Positions 51,708-58,389 of a stretch of DNA of 64,000 bases are shown here, piece by piece. The stretch is taken from positions 36,315 to 100,314 of the forward strand of contig DATAKL010000037.1 of the NCBI GenBank assembly GCA_036261625.1, written 5' to 3'. Origin of the DNA: JAAXKN01 sp036261625. GTDB lineage: Bacteria; Bacteroidota; Ignavibacteria; Ignavibacteriales; SURF-24. The notes under the pieces are model-generated. The model saw only the letters and a list, made by a program, of their open reading frames with translations, had not been told where the DNA came from and did no database searches. Each line of letters starts with the position of its first letter. Position 1 is the stretch's first letter. A program made the position numbers and the translations under genes.

Positions 51708-52640
51708 ATGTTTAAACTGAATTTGAAAAAATCCATGTTGAAATTGGATGTAAAAAAACGCAGGATAACTCTCTATGTTCTTGCACTTGTAATTGCTGCG
51801 GCTGCCTTTATTGCTGCATGGAAGTTCTATGAGCAATATTCATGGAAGGAGAAAACGAAGGCAGAAGCGGAGTATAAACTGAAGGGAGAAGTAAGAAGAA
51901 TTCAGAAGTTTATCCTCTCAATAGAGCAAATTCCGCAAAACCTGGCTTATGTGCTTGAATTTTCAAATCCCAGGAAAGAAGAACTTAATCTCTTGCTGAA
52001 ATCCGTGATCGAAAATACCGATGAGGTTTTCGGCGCGTGCATAGCCTTTGAGCCCCATGCATATTACAAGGATTCCACATACTTTGCCCCGTACTTGTAT
52101 AACAGGGGGGGAGAAATTGTATCTGTAAACGCATCGGATACAACGGATTATTATTTCAGCGAAGATTGGTATCTGATTCCCAAGAGATTAAAAAAACCTG
52201 TCTGGATAGAACCCTATTATGACGAAGGTTCAACCGGCGGGCAAATTGTGCTGTCCACATATTCAATTCCGTTTTATAAATTTGACGGGGCGAGGGAAAA
52301 ATTCAATGGAATTATCGCAATTGATATTTCCATGGACTGGCTCTCCAAGGTTGTCTCTAATATTAAACTTTATGAAAACAGCTATTGCGTTCTGGTTTCA
52401 GAGAATGGGACAGTTATCAGTTCTCCAAATCCGCAATGGCCATATAATGAATCTATCTTCAGCCTGTCCGAAGAATTTAACCAGCCTGTTTTAAGAACAG
52501 TGGGCAGGAATCTGCAGAAAGGGAAATCGGGTTTCGTTGATGCAGGCACATTCGGCACTGATAAAGAGTGGTGGATTTACTACATGCCTATCCCTGCAAA
52601 TAAATGGGGAATCCTGTTAATAGTACCCAAAGGAAAATGA
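51708..52640 (+). CDS. Membrane-anchored double-Cache sensor without an output domain
   Basis: 310 aa. One N-terminal membrane helix (~residues 21-41, ITLYVLALVIAAAAFIAAW), then an extracytoplasmic double-Cache (PDC) region: a long helix with IEQIPQNLAYVLEF, then FGACIAFEPHAYYKDSTYFAPYLY and EDWYLIPKRLKKPVWIEPYYDEGS, and a second lobe with YCVLVSENGTVISSPNP. Cache domains bind small ligands for histidine kinases, phosphatases and chemoreceptors. Here the protein ends with the sensor (WWIYYMPIPANKWGILLIVPKGK), with no kinase, phosphatase, HAMP or methyl-accepting part and no second membrane helix. Its start overlaps the end region of the binding-protein gene. It probably signals through a partner, possibly the SPFH protein. 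Confidence 0.82.
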   Translation: MFKLNLKKSMLKLDVKKRRITLYVLALVIAAAAFIAAWKFYEQYSWKEKTKAEAEYKLKGEVRRIQKFILSIEQIPQNLAYVLEFSNPRKEELNLLLKSVIENTDEVFGACIAFEPHAYYKDSTYFAPYLYNRGGEIVSVNASDTTDYYFSEDWYLIPKRLKKPVWIEPYYDEGSTGGQIVLSTYSIPFYKFDGAREKFNGIIAIDISMDWLSKVVSNIKLYENSYCVLVSENGTVISSPNPQWPYNESIFSLSEEFNQPVLRTVGRNLQKGKSGFVDAGTFGTDKEWWIYYMPIPANKWGILLIVPKGK

Positions 52641-52703
52641 CTTTAATTATATATTTTATCGGAAAGTAGTCGGTAAATTTACAAACACAAAAAGAGGTTA
52701 ATA

Positions 52704-53222
52704 ATGGCAGTAAAAGAAGAAAACACTCTCTTAAATGAATCAGCCGTGGAAGGTGAAGACCAGATAAAGCTGGAGGAAGCACAGGCTCTCGTGAAAAAGT
52801 ATATGTGGTGGTCAATGGGTGCGGGTCTTATACCTGTTCCTTTGGTTGATATTGCAACGGTTTCCGGAGTTCAGCTGAAAATGTTAAATGAGCTCTCGAA
52901 AATCTACGGCGTTAAGTTTTCCAAGAATGCAGGCAAATCCATTATCAGCGCTTTGCTCGGTGGAATATCAGCCGATGCTTTATCAAAAAGCTATATTACC
53001 AGCGTAATTAAATCAATTCCGGTAATAGGCATTGCGGGTTCTGTTTCAATGCCGATTTATTCAGGTGCAACCACCTGGGCCATAGGTAAAATATTCATTC
53101 AGCATTTTGCCTCGGGAGGAACATTCCTCGACTTCGATCCTAAGAAAGTAAAAGATTATTTTATGAATCTTTTCAAGCAGGGACAGGAAATTGCGCATAA
53201 CCTTAAAACAGCAAAAGCCTAA
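52704..53222 (+). CDS. DUF697-like membrane-associated protein (right copy)
   Basis: 172 aa; paralogue of 18156-18641. The shared blocks are YMWWSMGAGLIPVP, VDIATVSGVQLKMLNELSKIYGVKF, GKSIISALLGG, SGATTWAIGKIFIQHFASGG and TFLDFDP. It has an extra ~20-residue acidic N-terminus (NESAVEGEDQIKLEEAQ). AGAGG lies before the ATG. Two copies of the same unknown family at both ends of the biosynthetic operon suggest either a job tied to the cluster or duplication when the cluster was acquired. Hairpin at 53241 follows. Confidence 0.75.
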   Translation: MAVKEENTLLNESAVEGEDQIKLEEAQALVKKYMWWSMGAGLIPVPLVDIATVSGVQLKMLNELSKIYGVKFSKNAGKSIISALLGGISADALSKSYITSVIKSIPVIGIAGSVSMPIYSGATTWAIGKIFIQHFASGGTFLDFDPKKVKDYFMNLFKQGQEIAHNLKTAKA

Positions 53223-53240
53223 AGTCCATCAGAAATAAAG

Positions 53241-53261
53241 GCGGGGCTTATAATGCCCCGC
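53241..53261 (+). terminator. Hairpin after the right DUF697 gene
   Basis: GCGGGGC (53241-53247), loop TTATAAT, GCCCCGC (53255-53261), followed by ATTATT. It probably ends the long plus-strand operon. The first ATG of the next frame (53253) falls inside this hairpin, which argues for the later start at 53304. Confidence 0.6.
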
Positions 53262-53303
53262 ATTATTAAAAAATTTCACATAATCTATTCGGGGAACTTA
53301 ATT

Positions 53304-53486
53304 ATGGAGTTGCTGGGGTTGAATTTTTTCTTGAGTTTAGTGGTGGGCCTTTTGGGCAGGAAAACAATTATAGGATTCTGGGGTAATTTTATTTTCTCTT
53401 TATTCCTTACTCCAATAGTGCCGCTGATATATATACTGATTGCAACGAATAAGGGGAAAAAAGCACATATATCGCTGACTAAATAG
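53304..53486 (+). CDS. Small two-helix membrane protein
   Basis: 60 aa from the ATG at 53304. Two hydrophobic segments (LGLNFFLSLVVGLLG and FIFSLFLTPIVPLIYILI) are separated by the conserved-looking RKTIIGFWGN. The G-F-W and S-L-(L/F)-L-(T/S)-P pattern recurs in small unannotated membrane proteins of Bacteroidota. An upstream in-frame ATG (53253) overlaps a hairpin and is less likely. Its end overlaps the convergent phosphopantetheinyl transferase by 8 bp. Function unknown. Confidence 0.5.
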   Translation: MELLGLNFFLSLVVGLLGRKTIIGFWGNFIFSLFLTPIVPLIYILIATNKGKKAHISLTK

Positions 53487-54120
53487 ATTTGATATTTATT
53501 ACTTCTGGTCCGGTGTGATTTTTGCCGGCTGTGAGGCAGCACGAAACTAAGGGATCAAAGTTAAGATGATTATAATGCCATTTTACGTTATCAATAAAAA
53601 GGGCGCCGTTGGTCAGCTTAAGGCTTTCTGAAAAAACAAGTGAAAGCCCGCGCCCATCGGCCTTTGCTCCGCTTTCTATTAGTGTCCAGTAATAGTAGAA
53701 TTTTATCAGTTTATCATCTGCATCGTGAATATCATTCCATTGTTCAGAGGTGAAATAACCGGTGAAATCGGAAAAATCTATGGCTTTAATTTTTTCCACG
53801 TCAATGCCTACGCGGCAGTCATCCGAGAAAGCGACTGCGGCGCAGCCGTCAGTATGTGAGATGTTGAAATCGAAAGGCGCATTGGGAAAAAAGGGTCTGC
53901 CGGCTTCACTGTACTGCAAATCCCCAGGCCGGAAATTATTATAGCCATTCTCACAAAGTGCTTTTGTAAGTAAAGCCATCGACAAATAAAGCAGTCTCCT
54001 GTCTTCATCCCTTCTAAGTTTCTGAAACTTCGACACAAGAAATAAAGGCAGATCTTTTCCCATCTCTTCAATGGATTTGTCTTCTGTAATGCCGGTATAT
54101 GCGTAATAAATCTTTACCAT
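53479..54120 (-). CDS. Sfp-type 4'-phosphopantetheinyl transferase
   Basis: 213 aa. It transfers 4'-phosphopantetheine from CoA to the Ser of carrier domains; the megasynthases need eight such modifications (seven PCPs and one ACP). Motifs: FNISHTDGCAAVAF, then VGIDVEKI (the Asp and Glu bind Mg2+), then YYYWTLIESGAKADGRGLS, equivalent to the family WxxKExxxK. The Glu (149) and the later Lys (153) are kept, but the Lys normally before the Glu is Ile148 here. The ATG directly follows the TAG of the type II thioesterase gene, so the two are translationally coupled. It is convergent to the main operon. Confidence 0.9.
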   Translation of the reverse strand: MVKIYYAYTGITEDKSIEEMGKDLPLFLVSKFQKLRRDEDRRLLYLSMALLTKALCENGYNNFRPGDLQYSEAGRPFFPNAPFDFNISHTDGCAAVAFSDDCRVGIDVEKIKAIDFSDFTGYFTSEQWNDIHDADDKLIKFYYYWTLIESGAKADGRGLSLVFSESLKLTNGALFIDNVKWHYNHLNFDPLVSCCLTAGKNHTGPEVINIKSI

Positions 54121-54831
54121 CTATAAAGCTGCCAGTTCAATCTTTTCTGCGATCAGGCGGCATAGGTTTTCCGTATGATTGAAAATAAAAAAATGTCCTC
54201 CTTCAAAGCGGTCAACTGAAACTGCGTTCTTCGTTTCAAGTTTCCATTGGGCAGCATCCTCATCTCTGATATTTTCTTTGCTGCCAAGCACTATTGAAAT
54301 AGGTGTTTCAGGCATATTTTCCGGAGGTGAATAACTGTAGCATCCAATAGCCTGAAAGTCAGCCTTGATAATAGGTAGAAAGAACCGGATGAAATCCTTG
54401 TCACCAAGCAGTTCTTCGGGAGTTCCTTCCATCTGCCTTAACATATTTACGAACTCATCATCCGGCAGACTGTATCTGTTATCCTGTTCAATTAAGGACG
54501 GGGCAGTCTGGCCTGAAAGGATAAGTATTAATGGAAGGTTCAGTCTTCTTTCTGAAATGTATCTGCATAAAGTAACGCCTAGCAAGGCGCCAAGGCTGTG
54601 GCCGAAGATTGCGTATGGCCCGTCGATCATATTTTCAATCTGTCTGAATAAATCTTCCGTCATTGCATCAATAGATTTGAGAAGTGTCTCGGAGAACCTT
54701 TTGCCCCTTCCGGGAAGTTCAAGGCTGCGGAGCTCTATATTTTCCGGAAGGTATTTCCTGAAGGGCGAATATGAATATGCATTCCCTCCTGAAAAGGGAA
54801 TAGAGAAAAGTTTTATATTATTAAGGCTCAT
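54121..54831 (-). CDS. Type II thioesterase (editing, GrsT-like)
   Basis: 236 aa alpha/beta-hydrolase of the external thioesterase type that clears misprimed carrier proteins in NRPS/PKS systems. It shows IPFSGGNAYSY near the start, ELPGRGKRF, nucleophile Ser79 in FGHSLGALLG, a likely acid near VLGSKENI, and His213 in EGGHFFIFNH. This P-F-(S/A)-G-G ... E-L-P-G-R pattern is diagnostic for the family. It forms a two-gene minus-strand unit with the phosphopantetheinyl transferase (0 bp apart). It supports the view that this edge still belongs to the biosynthetic cluster. Confidence 0.92.
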   Translation of the reverse strand: MSLNNIKLFSIPFSGGNAYSYSPFRKYLPENIELRSLELPGRGKRFSETLLKSIDAMTEDLFRQIENMIDGPYAIFGHSLGALLGVTLCRYISERRLNLPLILILSGQTAPSLIEQDNRYSLPDDEFVNMLRQMEGTPEELLGDKDFIRFFLPIIKADFQAIGCYSYSPPENMPETPISIVLGSKENIRDEDAAQWKLETKNAVSVDRFEGGHFFIFNHTENLCRLIAEKIELAAL

Positions 54832-54940
54832 TCAGTACTGTTTTGAAGTTGATAAATTAAGACGTATAAATATAGTACATTTATGAAAAACAAGACAGGC
54901 AAGGCGGCGGCGTTTATTCAAAATATAACAGCCCGATTTA

Positions 54941-54986
54941 CCGAATATAAAAAACCCGGAAATAAATCCGGGTTTTTTATATTCGG
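54941..54986. terminator. Long perfect palindromic terminator
   Basis: Two perfect 20-bp arms (54941-54960 and 54967-54986) around a 6-nt AATAAA loop. The GC-rich part is CCCGGA/TCCGGG flanked by A- and T-runs. It is a bidirectional intrinsic terminator serving the minus-strand gene that stops at 55002. Confidence 0.9.
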
Positions 54987-55001
54987 CTTATTTTATTTGT
55001 C

Positions 55002-55793
55002 TTACCTTACGAACTTCCACCAGTAGAAGTACTTGTTCTCGAGGTCAGAAATGGAGGGCATCGGGAAGAACTTCATCTCATCATCCTTAACAAACCAGAA
55101 GCCGTGGCGCAGGAACTTGAAGGATATATCCCTTAAAAGGCTTCCCAGACTGATGGTTTTTGTCAGCTTGTTCGGGTTGCTCTTGAGCTCCATAATACAG
55201 TCGTAGAAGCGGTATGCGTTTACGCCCGGAAGCTCTACGGTTATGATATCCTTGTTTTTATTTGTCTCAAAGAATTCACTAAGGTTAAACTCTATCTGTG
55301 TAAAGCAGATCTTGGGAGCGCCCTTGGAACGCGTCTGCGTTGTAATGAACTTCCCGAAATCCCTCTGGTCCTTTGTTGAAGCTACGAGTGTCTCAAGAGG
55401 GCATATCTCCTGATAAATTCTTATAAGGCCTGGTTCATTGACAGCCGTGTACTCGGCCGGAGAGATCGGCAGCACCTTGCCGTTTGTTGTAACAAGGAAG
55501 AGCATCTGTATTGCCTTGAGGTCCACGTTTTCAAGAACATTATAGGAGCTGATAAACTTTGTCCTTTTGGGAGTTCCATCCTCGTGCGGCACGGTAAGAG
55601 AAAGATACCGGTCAATTTCAAAGTAATCGTTCCTGAAGTTTATGTCCAGTTCGGCAAAGATAACCTTGCCGCTGAAGTGTTTTGCGCTTAACATTGTATA
55701 GTGTTCGCCAAATTTTTCAGGAGGCAGCTGGGATGCCACGAGTGCGTTTATGGGAAAAACTATCATATACAGATGTTTCTGATATTCCGGCAT
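55002..55793 (-). CDS. Conserved protein of unknown function (intact relative of the 17.4-kb remnant)
   Basis: 263 aa from ATG 55793 (an ATG 12 nt upstream is possible; GGAGAG is placed for the inner one). No signal peptide or membrane helix. Mixed alpha/beta composition, with segments such as FGEHYTMLSAKHFSGKVIFAEL and CPLETLVASTKDQRDFGKFIT. It ends with FFPMPSISDLENKYFYWW then KFVR. I do not recognise the family. The last 24 residues recur as a pseudogene at 17422-17499 on the other side of the NRPS cluster. It lies upstream of, and on the opposite strand to, the redox gene group, with a very strong terminator after it. It could be a house gene of the chromosome at the cluster's insertion point. 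Confidence 0.75.
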   Translation of the reverse strand: MPEYQKHLYMIVFPINALVASQLPPEKFGEHYTMLSAKHFSGKVIFAELDINFRNDYFEIDRYLSLTVPHEDGTPKRTKFISSYNVLENVDLKAIQMLFLVTTNGKVLPISPAEYTAVNEPGLIRIYQEICPLETLVASTKDQRDFGKFITTQTRSKGAPKICFTQIEFNLSEFFETNKNKDIITVELPGVNAYRFYDCIMELKSNPNKLTKTISLGSLLRDISFKFLRHGFWFVKDDEMKFFPMPSISDLENKYFYWWKFVR

Positions 55794-55864
55794 AGAACTC
55801 TCCATGGTTTTACATAATTGATTCTTTAAAAGTATTAAATGATATTATTAAGAGCAAGGACTGC

Positions 55865-55903
55865 CCGGAATCTTTTTCCGGAATCTTTTTCCGGAATCTT
55901 TTT
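55865..55903 (+). repeat. 13-bp tandem repeat (3 copies) in the leader of the PDO gene
   Basis: Three exact copies of CCGGAATCTTTTT at 55865-55877, 55878-55890 and 55891-55903, about 40 bp before the start of the protein disulfide oxidoreductase gene and between two divergent genes. Confidence 0.9.
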
Positions 55904-55944
55904 TGAGCGGCCGTCATCATATTAAGGTAATGTAGGAGGATACG

Positions 55945-56622
55945 ATGTTTATTGATGATAACCTGAAAGAGGAGCTGAAGAAACAGCTCATGAGACTCAG
56001 GAAAAAAGTAAAAATGGTTTATTTTACGCAGGAACTCGAATGCCAGTTCTGCCGCGAGACCAGGCAGCTTTTGCAGGAACTCTCGGAAGTCTCCGATATG
56101 ATAGACCTGGAAATAAAAAATTTTGTTACGGATAAAGAGGATGCCCAAAGCTTTAACGTGGATAAAATTCCGGCCACTGTTCTCCTGGATGAAAACGGGA
56201 CTGACTACGGCATTAAGTTCTACGGAATTCCGAGCGGTTATGAATTCTCATCTTTGCTGGAGGATATAATTATGCTTGGAACAGGGGAGACGGATCTGCC
56301 GAAAAAGGTGATGGATGATCTTAAAAGCATAAACCAGCCTGTGCACATGCAGGTTTTTGTAACACCTACATGCCCATACTGCCCCTCGGCAGTTGTAACG
56401 GCGCACAGGTTTGCTTACCTTAATAAGAACATTAAGGCCGAAATGATCGAGGCAACCGAATTCCCGCACCTTACAGTCAGGTACAATGTCCGCGGAGTGC
56501 CGAGAACAGTTATTAACGAGACAGACTTTTTAGAAGGCGCAGCACCCGAGCATATGGTGCTGGATAAAATATTTAAGAATCTTGAAGAGCTGAAACAGGA
56601 AGAGGTTAAACAGGCAAAATGA
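55945..56622 (+). CDS. Double-thioredoxin-fold protein disulfide oxidoreductase (PDO family)
   Basis: 225 aa with two thioredoxin folds, each with a CxxC: CQFC in the N-terminal unit (about residue 33) and CPYC in the C-terminal unit (VFVTPTCPYCPSAV). Each has a cis-Pro after the sheet (DKIPATV, RGVPRTV). This matches PDO/glutaredoxin-like proteins of anaerobes and thermophiles, which reduce or isomerise disulfides in the cytosol, often fed by a thioredoxin-reductase-like flavoprotein. It has TAGGAGG before the ATG and overlaps the DUF6132 gene by 4 bp (ATGA). With a YpdA-type reductase elsewhere in the window, it points to a thiol-redox network. Confidence 0.85.
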   Translation: MFIDDNLKEELKKQLMRLRKKVKMVYFTQELECQFCRETRQLLQELSEVSDMIDLEIKNFVTDKEDAQSFNVDKIPATVLLDENGTDYGIKFYGIPSGYEFSSLLEDIIMLGTGETDLPKKVMDDLKSINQPVHMQVFVTPTCPYCPSAVVTAHRFAYLNKNIKAEMIEATEFPHLTVRYNVRGVPRTVINETDFLEGAAPEHMVLDKIFKNLEELKQEEVKQAK

Positions 56623-56846
56623 CAATTGACAGAAAATTTCTCTTAAAAAGAATTCTGCCCCCGGCGTTAGGGGCCATGGCAGGCTATGCCTATTACTATT
56701 TTATAGGATGTACAACCGGAAGCTGCCCCATTCAGAGCAATCCCTACATTTCAACCCTTTACGGGGCAATGATGGGAGGAATATTTGCTTTTCCCGGAGG
56801 CAAAAAACAAAAAAATAAAACAGAGGAGCCGGAAAGTGGAAAATAA
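56619..56846 (+). CDS. DUF6132-like small membrane protein
   Basis: 75 aa. One or two membrane segments (PPALGAMAGYAYYYFIG; TLYGAMMGGIFAF) flank the conserved GCTTGSCPIQSNPYISTLYGA, with two Cys typical of DUF6132 (YeeE/rhodanese-linked) proteins seen beside thiol-redox and sulfur genes. The ATG overlaps the PDO stop (ATGA), so it is translationally coupled to PDO. The tail is charged. The two Cys may form a redox pair in the membrane; the function is not established. Confidence 0.75.
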   Translation: MTIDRKFLLKRILPPALGAMAGYAYYYFIGCTTGSCPIQSNPYISTLYGAMMGGIFAFPGGKKQKNKTEEPESGK

Positions 56847-57069
56847 TATTACAGAAAATAACATTACAAAGGAAACTCTCATTGAGGATCTCGTGGAAAT
56901 CTGCCCCGAGTCTGTTGCATACCTCATGGAAAAAGGGATCCGCTGCCTGCGCTGCGGCGAGCCGATGTGGGGAACGCTGGAAATGGCGGCTAAGGAAAAA
57001 GGCTTTGATGAAAACACTATAGAAACCTTTGTAACCGAATTAAATATGCTGCATCATACCAAAGTCTGA
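56836..57069 (+). CDS. DUF1858 domain protein
   Basis: 77 aa from a GTG at 56836, which overlaps the end of the DUF6132 gene by 11 bp and has AGGAG 7 nt upstream; a longer frame from 56785 is less likely. The DUF1858 domain reads ITKETLIEDLVEICPESVAYLMEKGIRCLRCGEPMWGTLEMAAKEKG. Its CxxC (CLRC, Gly after) and the leading ICPES helix are the family pattern, also found in proteins linked to hybrid-cluster and disulfide chemistry. It makes the last of three overlapped genes (PDO, DUF6132, DUF1858). Confidence 0.82.
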   Translation: MENNITENNITKETLIEDLVEICPESVAYLMEKGIRCLRCGEPMWGTLEMAAKEKGFDENTIETFVTELNMLHHTKV

Positions 57070-57234
57070 TATTTATATTTAATTTATATCGGTTTTTACC
57101 TAATTTTTAGAGTGGATTCCTTCTTTATAAAGCGGGCATAAAGAGGCAGTGCCTGATTTTAAGCCAAAAAAGAGAATAAGGCGGAACAAAATAAATTGTC
57201 ATTAGTTTAATCTAAAATGATATTTGGAGACAAA

Positions 57235-57840
57235 ATGAGTCAGAACAAGCCAAAGGAAAGAAAAATCGGGAACAAACAGCAGGCAAAAAAGCCTTTAATC
57301 GATCCGAAGTATAAGAATCTCGTCTTTACCGGGATCCTCGTTTTAGTTATTGCAATTTTCTTTATTGTAAATAACTCCAGAAACGAACCCTCGGAAGGCC
57401 CTTATCCCCCGAATTACAAGGGAGCGGCAGTGAATTCTGAGCTTACTACTACTTCAGGACAGAAGATTAAGCTTTCGGACTATAAGGGGAAGGTGGTGCT
57501 CCTGGACTTCTGGGCTACCTGGTGCCCGCCGTGCAGAAAGGGGATTCCTGACCTCATAGCACTTAAAAATGAATTTAAGGGGAAGGATTTTGAGATCATA
57601 GGGATTTCTGTGGATCAGGAAAATACGGTTAATGATGTTGTTCCTTTTATTCAGCAGTACGGCATTAACTATCCTGTCGTTTATTACGATCCAATGGCCC
57701 TCTCCAGCTTCGGAGCGATTGAATCTATTCCAAGCTCATTCGTTCTGGACAAGACCGGCAAAGTTGTTTCAAGCTATGTGGGTCTTACGGAAAAATCCAA
57801 TTTTGAAAAGGATATTAAGAAAGCTCTCGGGGAATCTTAA
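57235..57840 (+). CDS. TlpA/ResA-like membrane-anchored thioredoxin
   Basis: 201 aa. N-terminal Lys/Gln-rich cytoplasmic stretch, one membrane helix (YKNLVFTGILVLVIAIFFIV), then an extracytoplasmic TlpA-like thioredoxin domain with FWATWCPPCRKGIPDL (WCPPC active site) and the cis-Pro region in ESIPSSFVL. Family role is periplasmic disulfide reduction, e.g. for cytochrome c maturation. GGAG lies before the inner ATG at 57235; a Met six codons upstream is an alternative. It follows the PDO-DUF6132-DUF1858 group by about 165 bp and may form part of the same redox regulon. Confidence 0.88.
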   Translation: MSQNKPKERKIGNKQQAKKPLIDPKYKNLVFTGILVLVIAIFFIVNNSRNEPSEGPYPPNYKGAAVNSELTTTSGQKIKLSDYKGKVVLLDFWATWCPPCRKGIPDLIALKNEFKGKDFEIIGISVDQENTVNDVVPFIQQYGINYPVVYYDPMALSSFGAIESIPSSFVLDKTGKVVSSYVGLTEKSNFEKDIKKALGES

Positions 57841-57858
57841 TCTTTTTAAGTAAAGGAA

Positions 57859-57890
57859 AAGGGGACTTTACGCGTCCCCTTCTTTTCTCT
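57859..57890. terminator. Terminator between convergent tlpA-like and DUF971 genes
   Basis: AAGGGGAC (57859-57866) / GTCCCCTT (57874-57881), 7-nt loop, then TCTTTTCTC. It overlaps the last codons of the DUF971 gene. Confidence 0.75.
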
Positions 57891-58260
57891 TCTTGTTGTG
57901 ATGTTCATGATTGTGGTCATGTTCAAAATCCTGATGAAGGTTATCCTTAACATCCAGATACTCTCCCAGTCTCCATAGCAAATCCCAGGAATAGATACCG
58001 TAGCTGTAGCCGTCTTTCCATTTAATATTTACCGCGTACTGGCCGACCATTTCAATTGAATTGACCTCATATTTGCCCGGTTTATCTGGCCCCTGGGGCA
58101 TGGGATCGTAGTGTTTCCACAATATGGTCTCCCCCTTGTTGCCCGCATCAGGCGACTCGTCTCTTAAGAATTTGAGGGGATAGGTATGTACCTTATCATT
58201 ATTCCATGTAATGCTAAGGGAAGTCTGTCCGTTTAGTTTTATCTGTTTGGGAAAAAGCAT
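57868..58260 (-). CDS. DUF971 (GBBH-like N-terminal) protein with His-rich tail
   Basis: 130 aa. The main domain (LSITWNNDKVHTYPLKFLRDESPDA, then VGQYAVNIKWKDGYSYGIYSWDLLWRLGEYL) matches DUF971, the small domain also found at the N-terminus of gamma-butyrobetaine hydroxylases and in Mrp-like iron-sulfur carriers. The tail is rich in His and acidic residues (DFEHDHNHEHHNKKRKEG), which suggests metal binding. Stand-alone DUF971 proteins are often linked to Fe-S handling; no partner gene is adjacent here. Convergent with the TlpA-like gene. Confidence 0.82.
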   Translation of the reverse strand: MLFPKQIKLNGQTSLSITWNNDKVHTYPLKFLRDESPDAGNKGETILWKHYDPMPQGPDKPGKYEVNSIEMVGQYAVNIKWKDGYSYGIYSWDLLWRLGEYLDVKDNLHQDFEHDHNHEHHNKKRKEGDA

Positions 58261-58389
58261 ATCTATATAAAATTTCGTTTTATTGCAAATCGGGCAGAAA
58301 AAGACGGTTAAGAGGTCTTTTCTGCTTTTAATTTTTCAGGCTAATTTAAGCTAATTTATCAAGAATTTCCAACTACTTATATTTCCCGC

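Noticed and set aside
54832..55001. Possible MbtH-like or other small NRPS helper gene near the cluster edge
   Set aside because: No frame with MbtH motifs is seen; the gap holds promoter space and the palindromic terminator.
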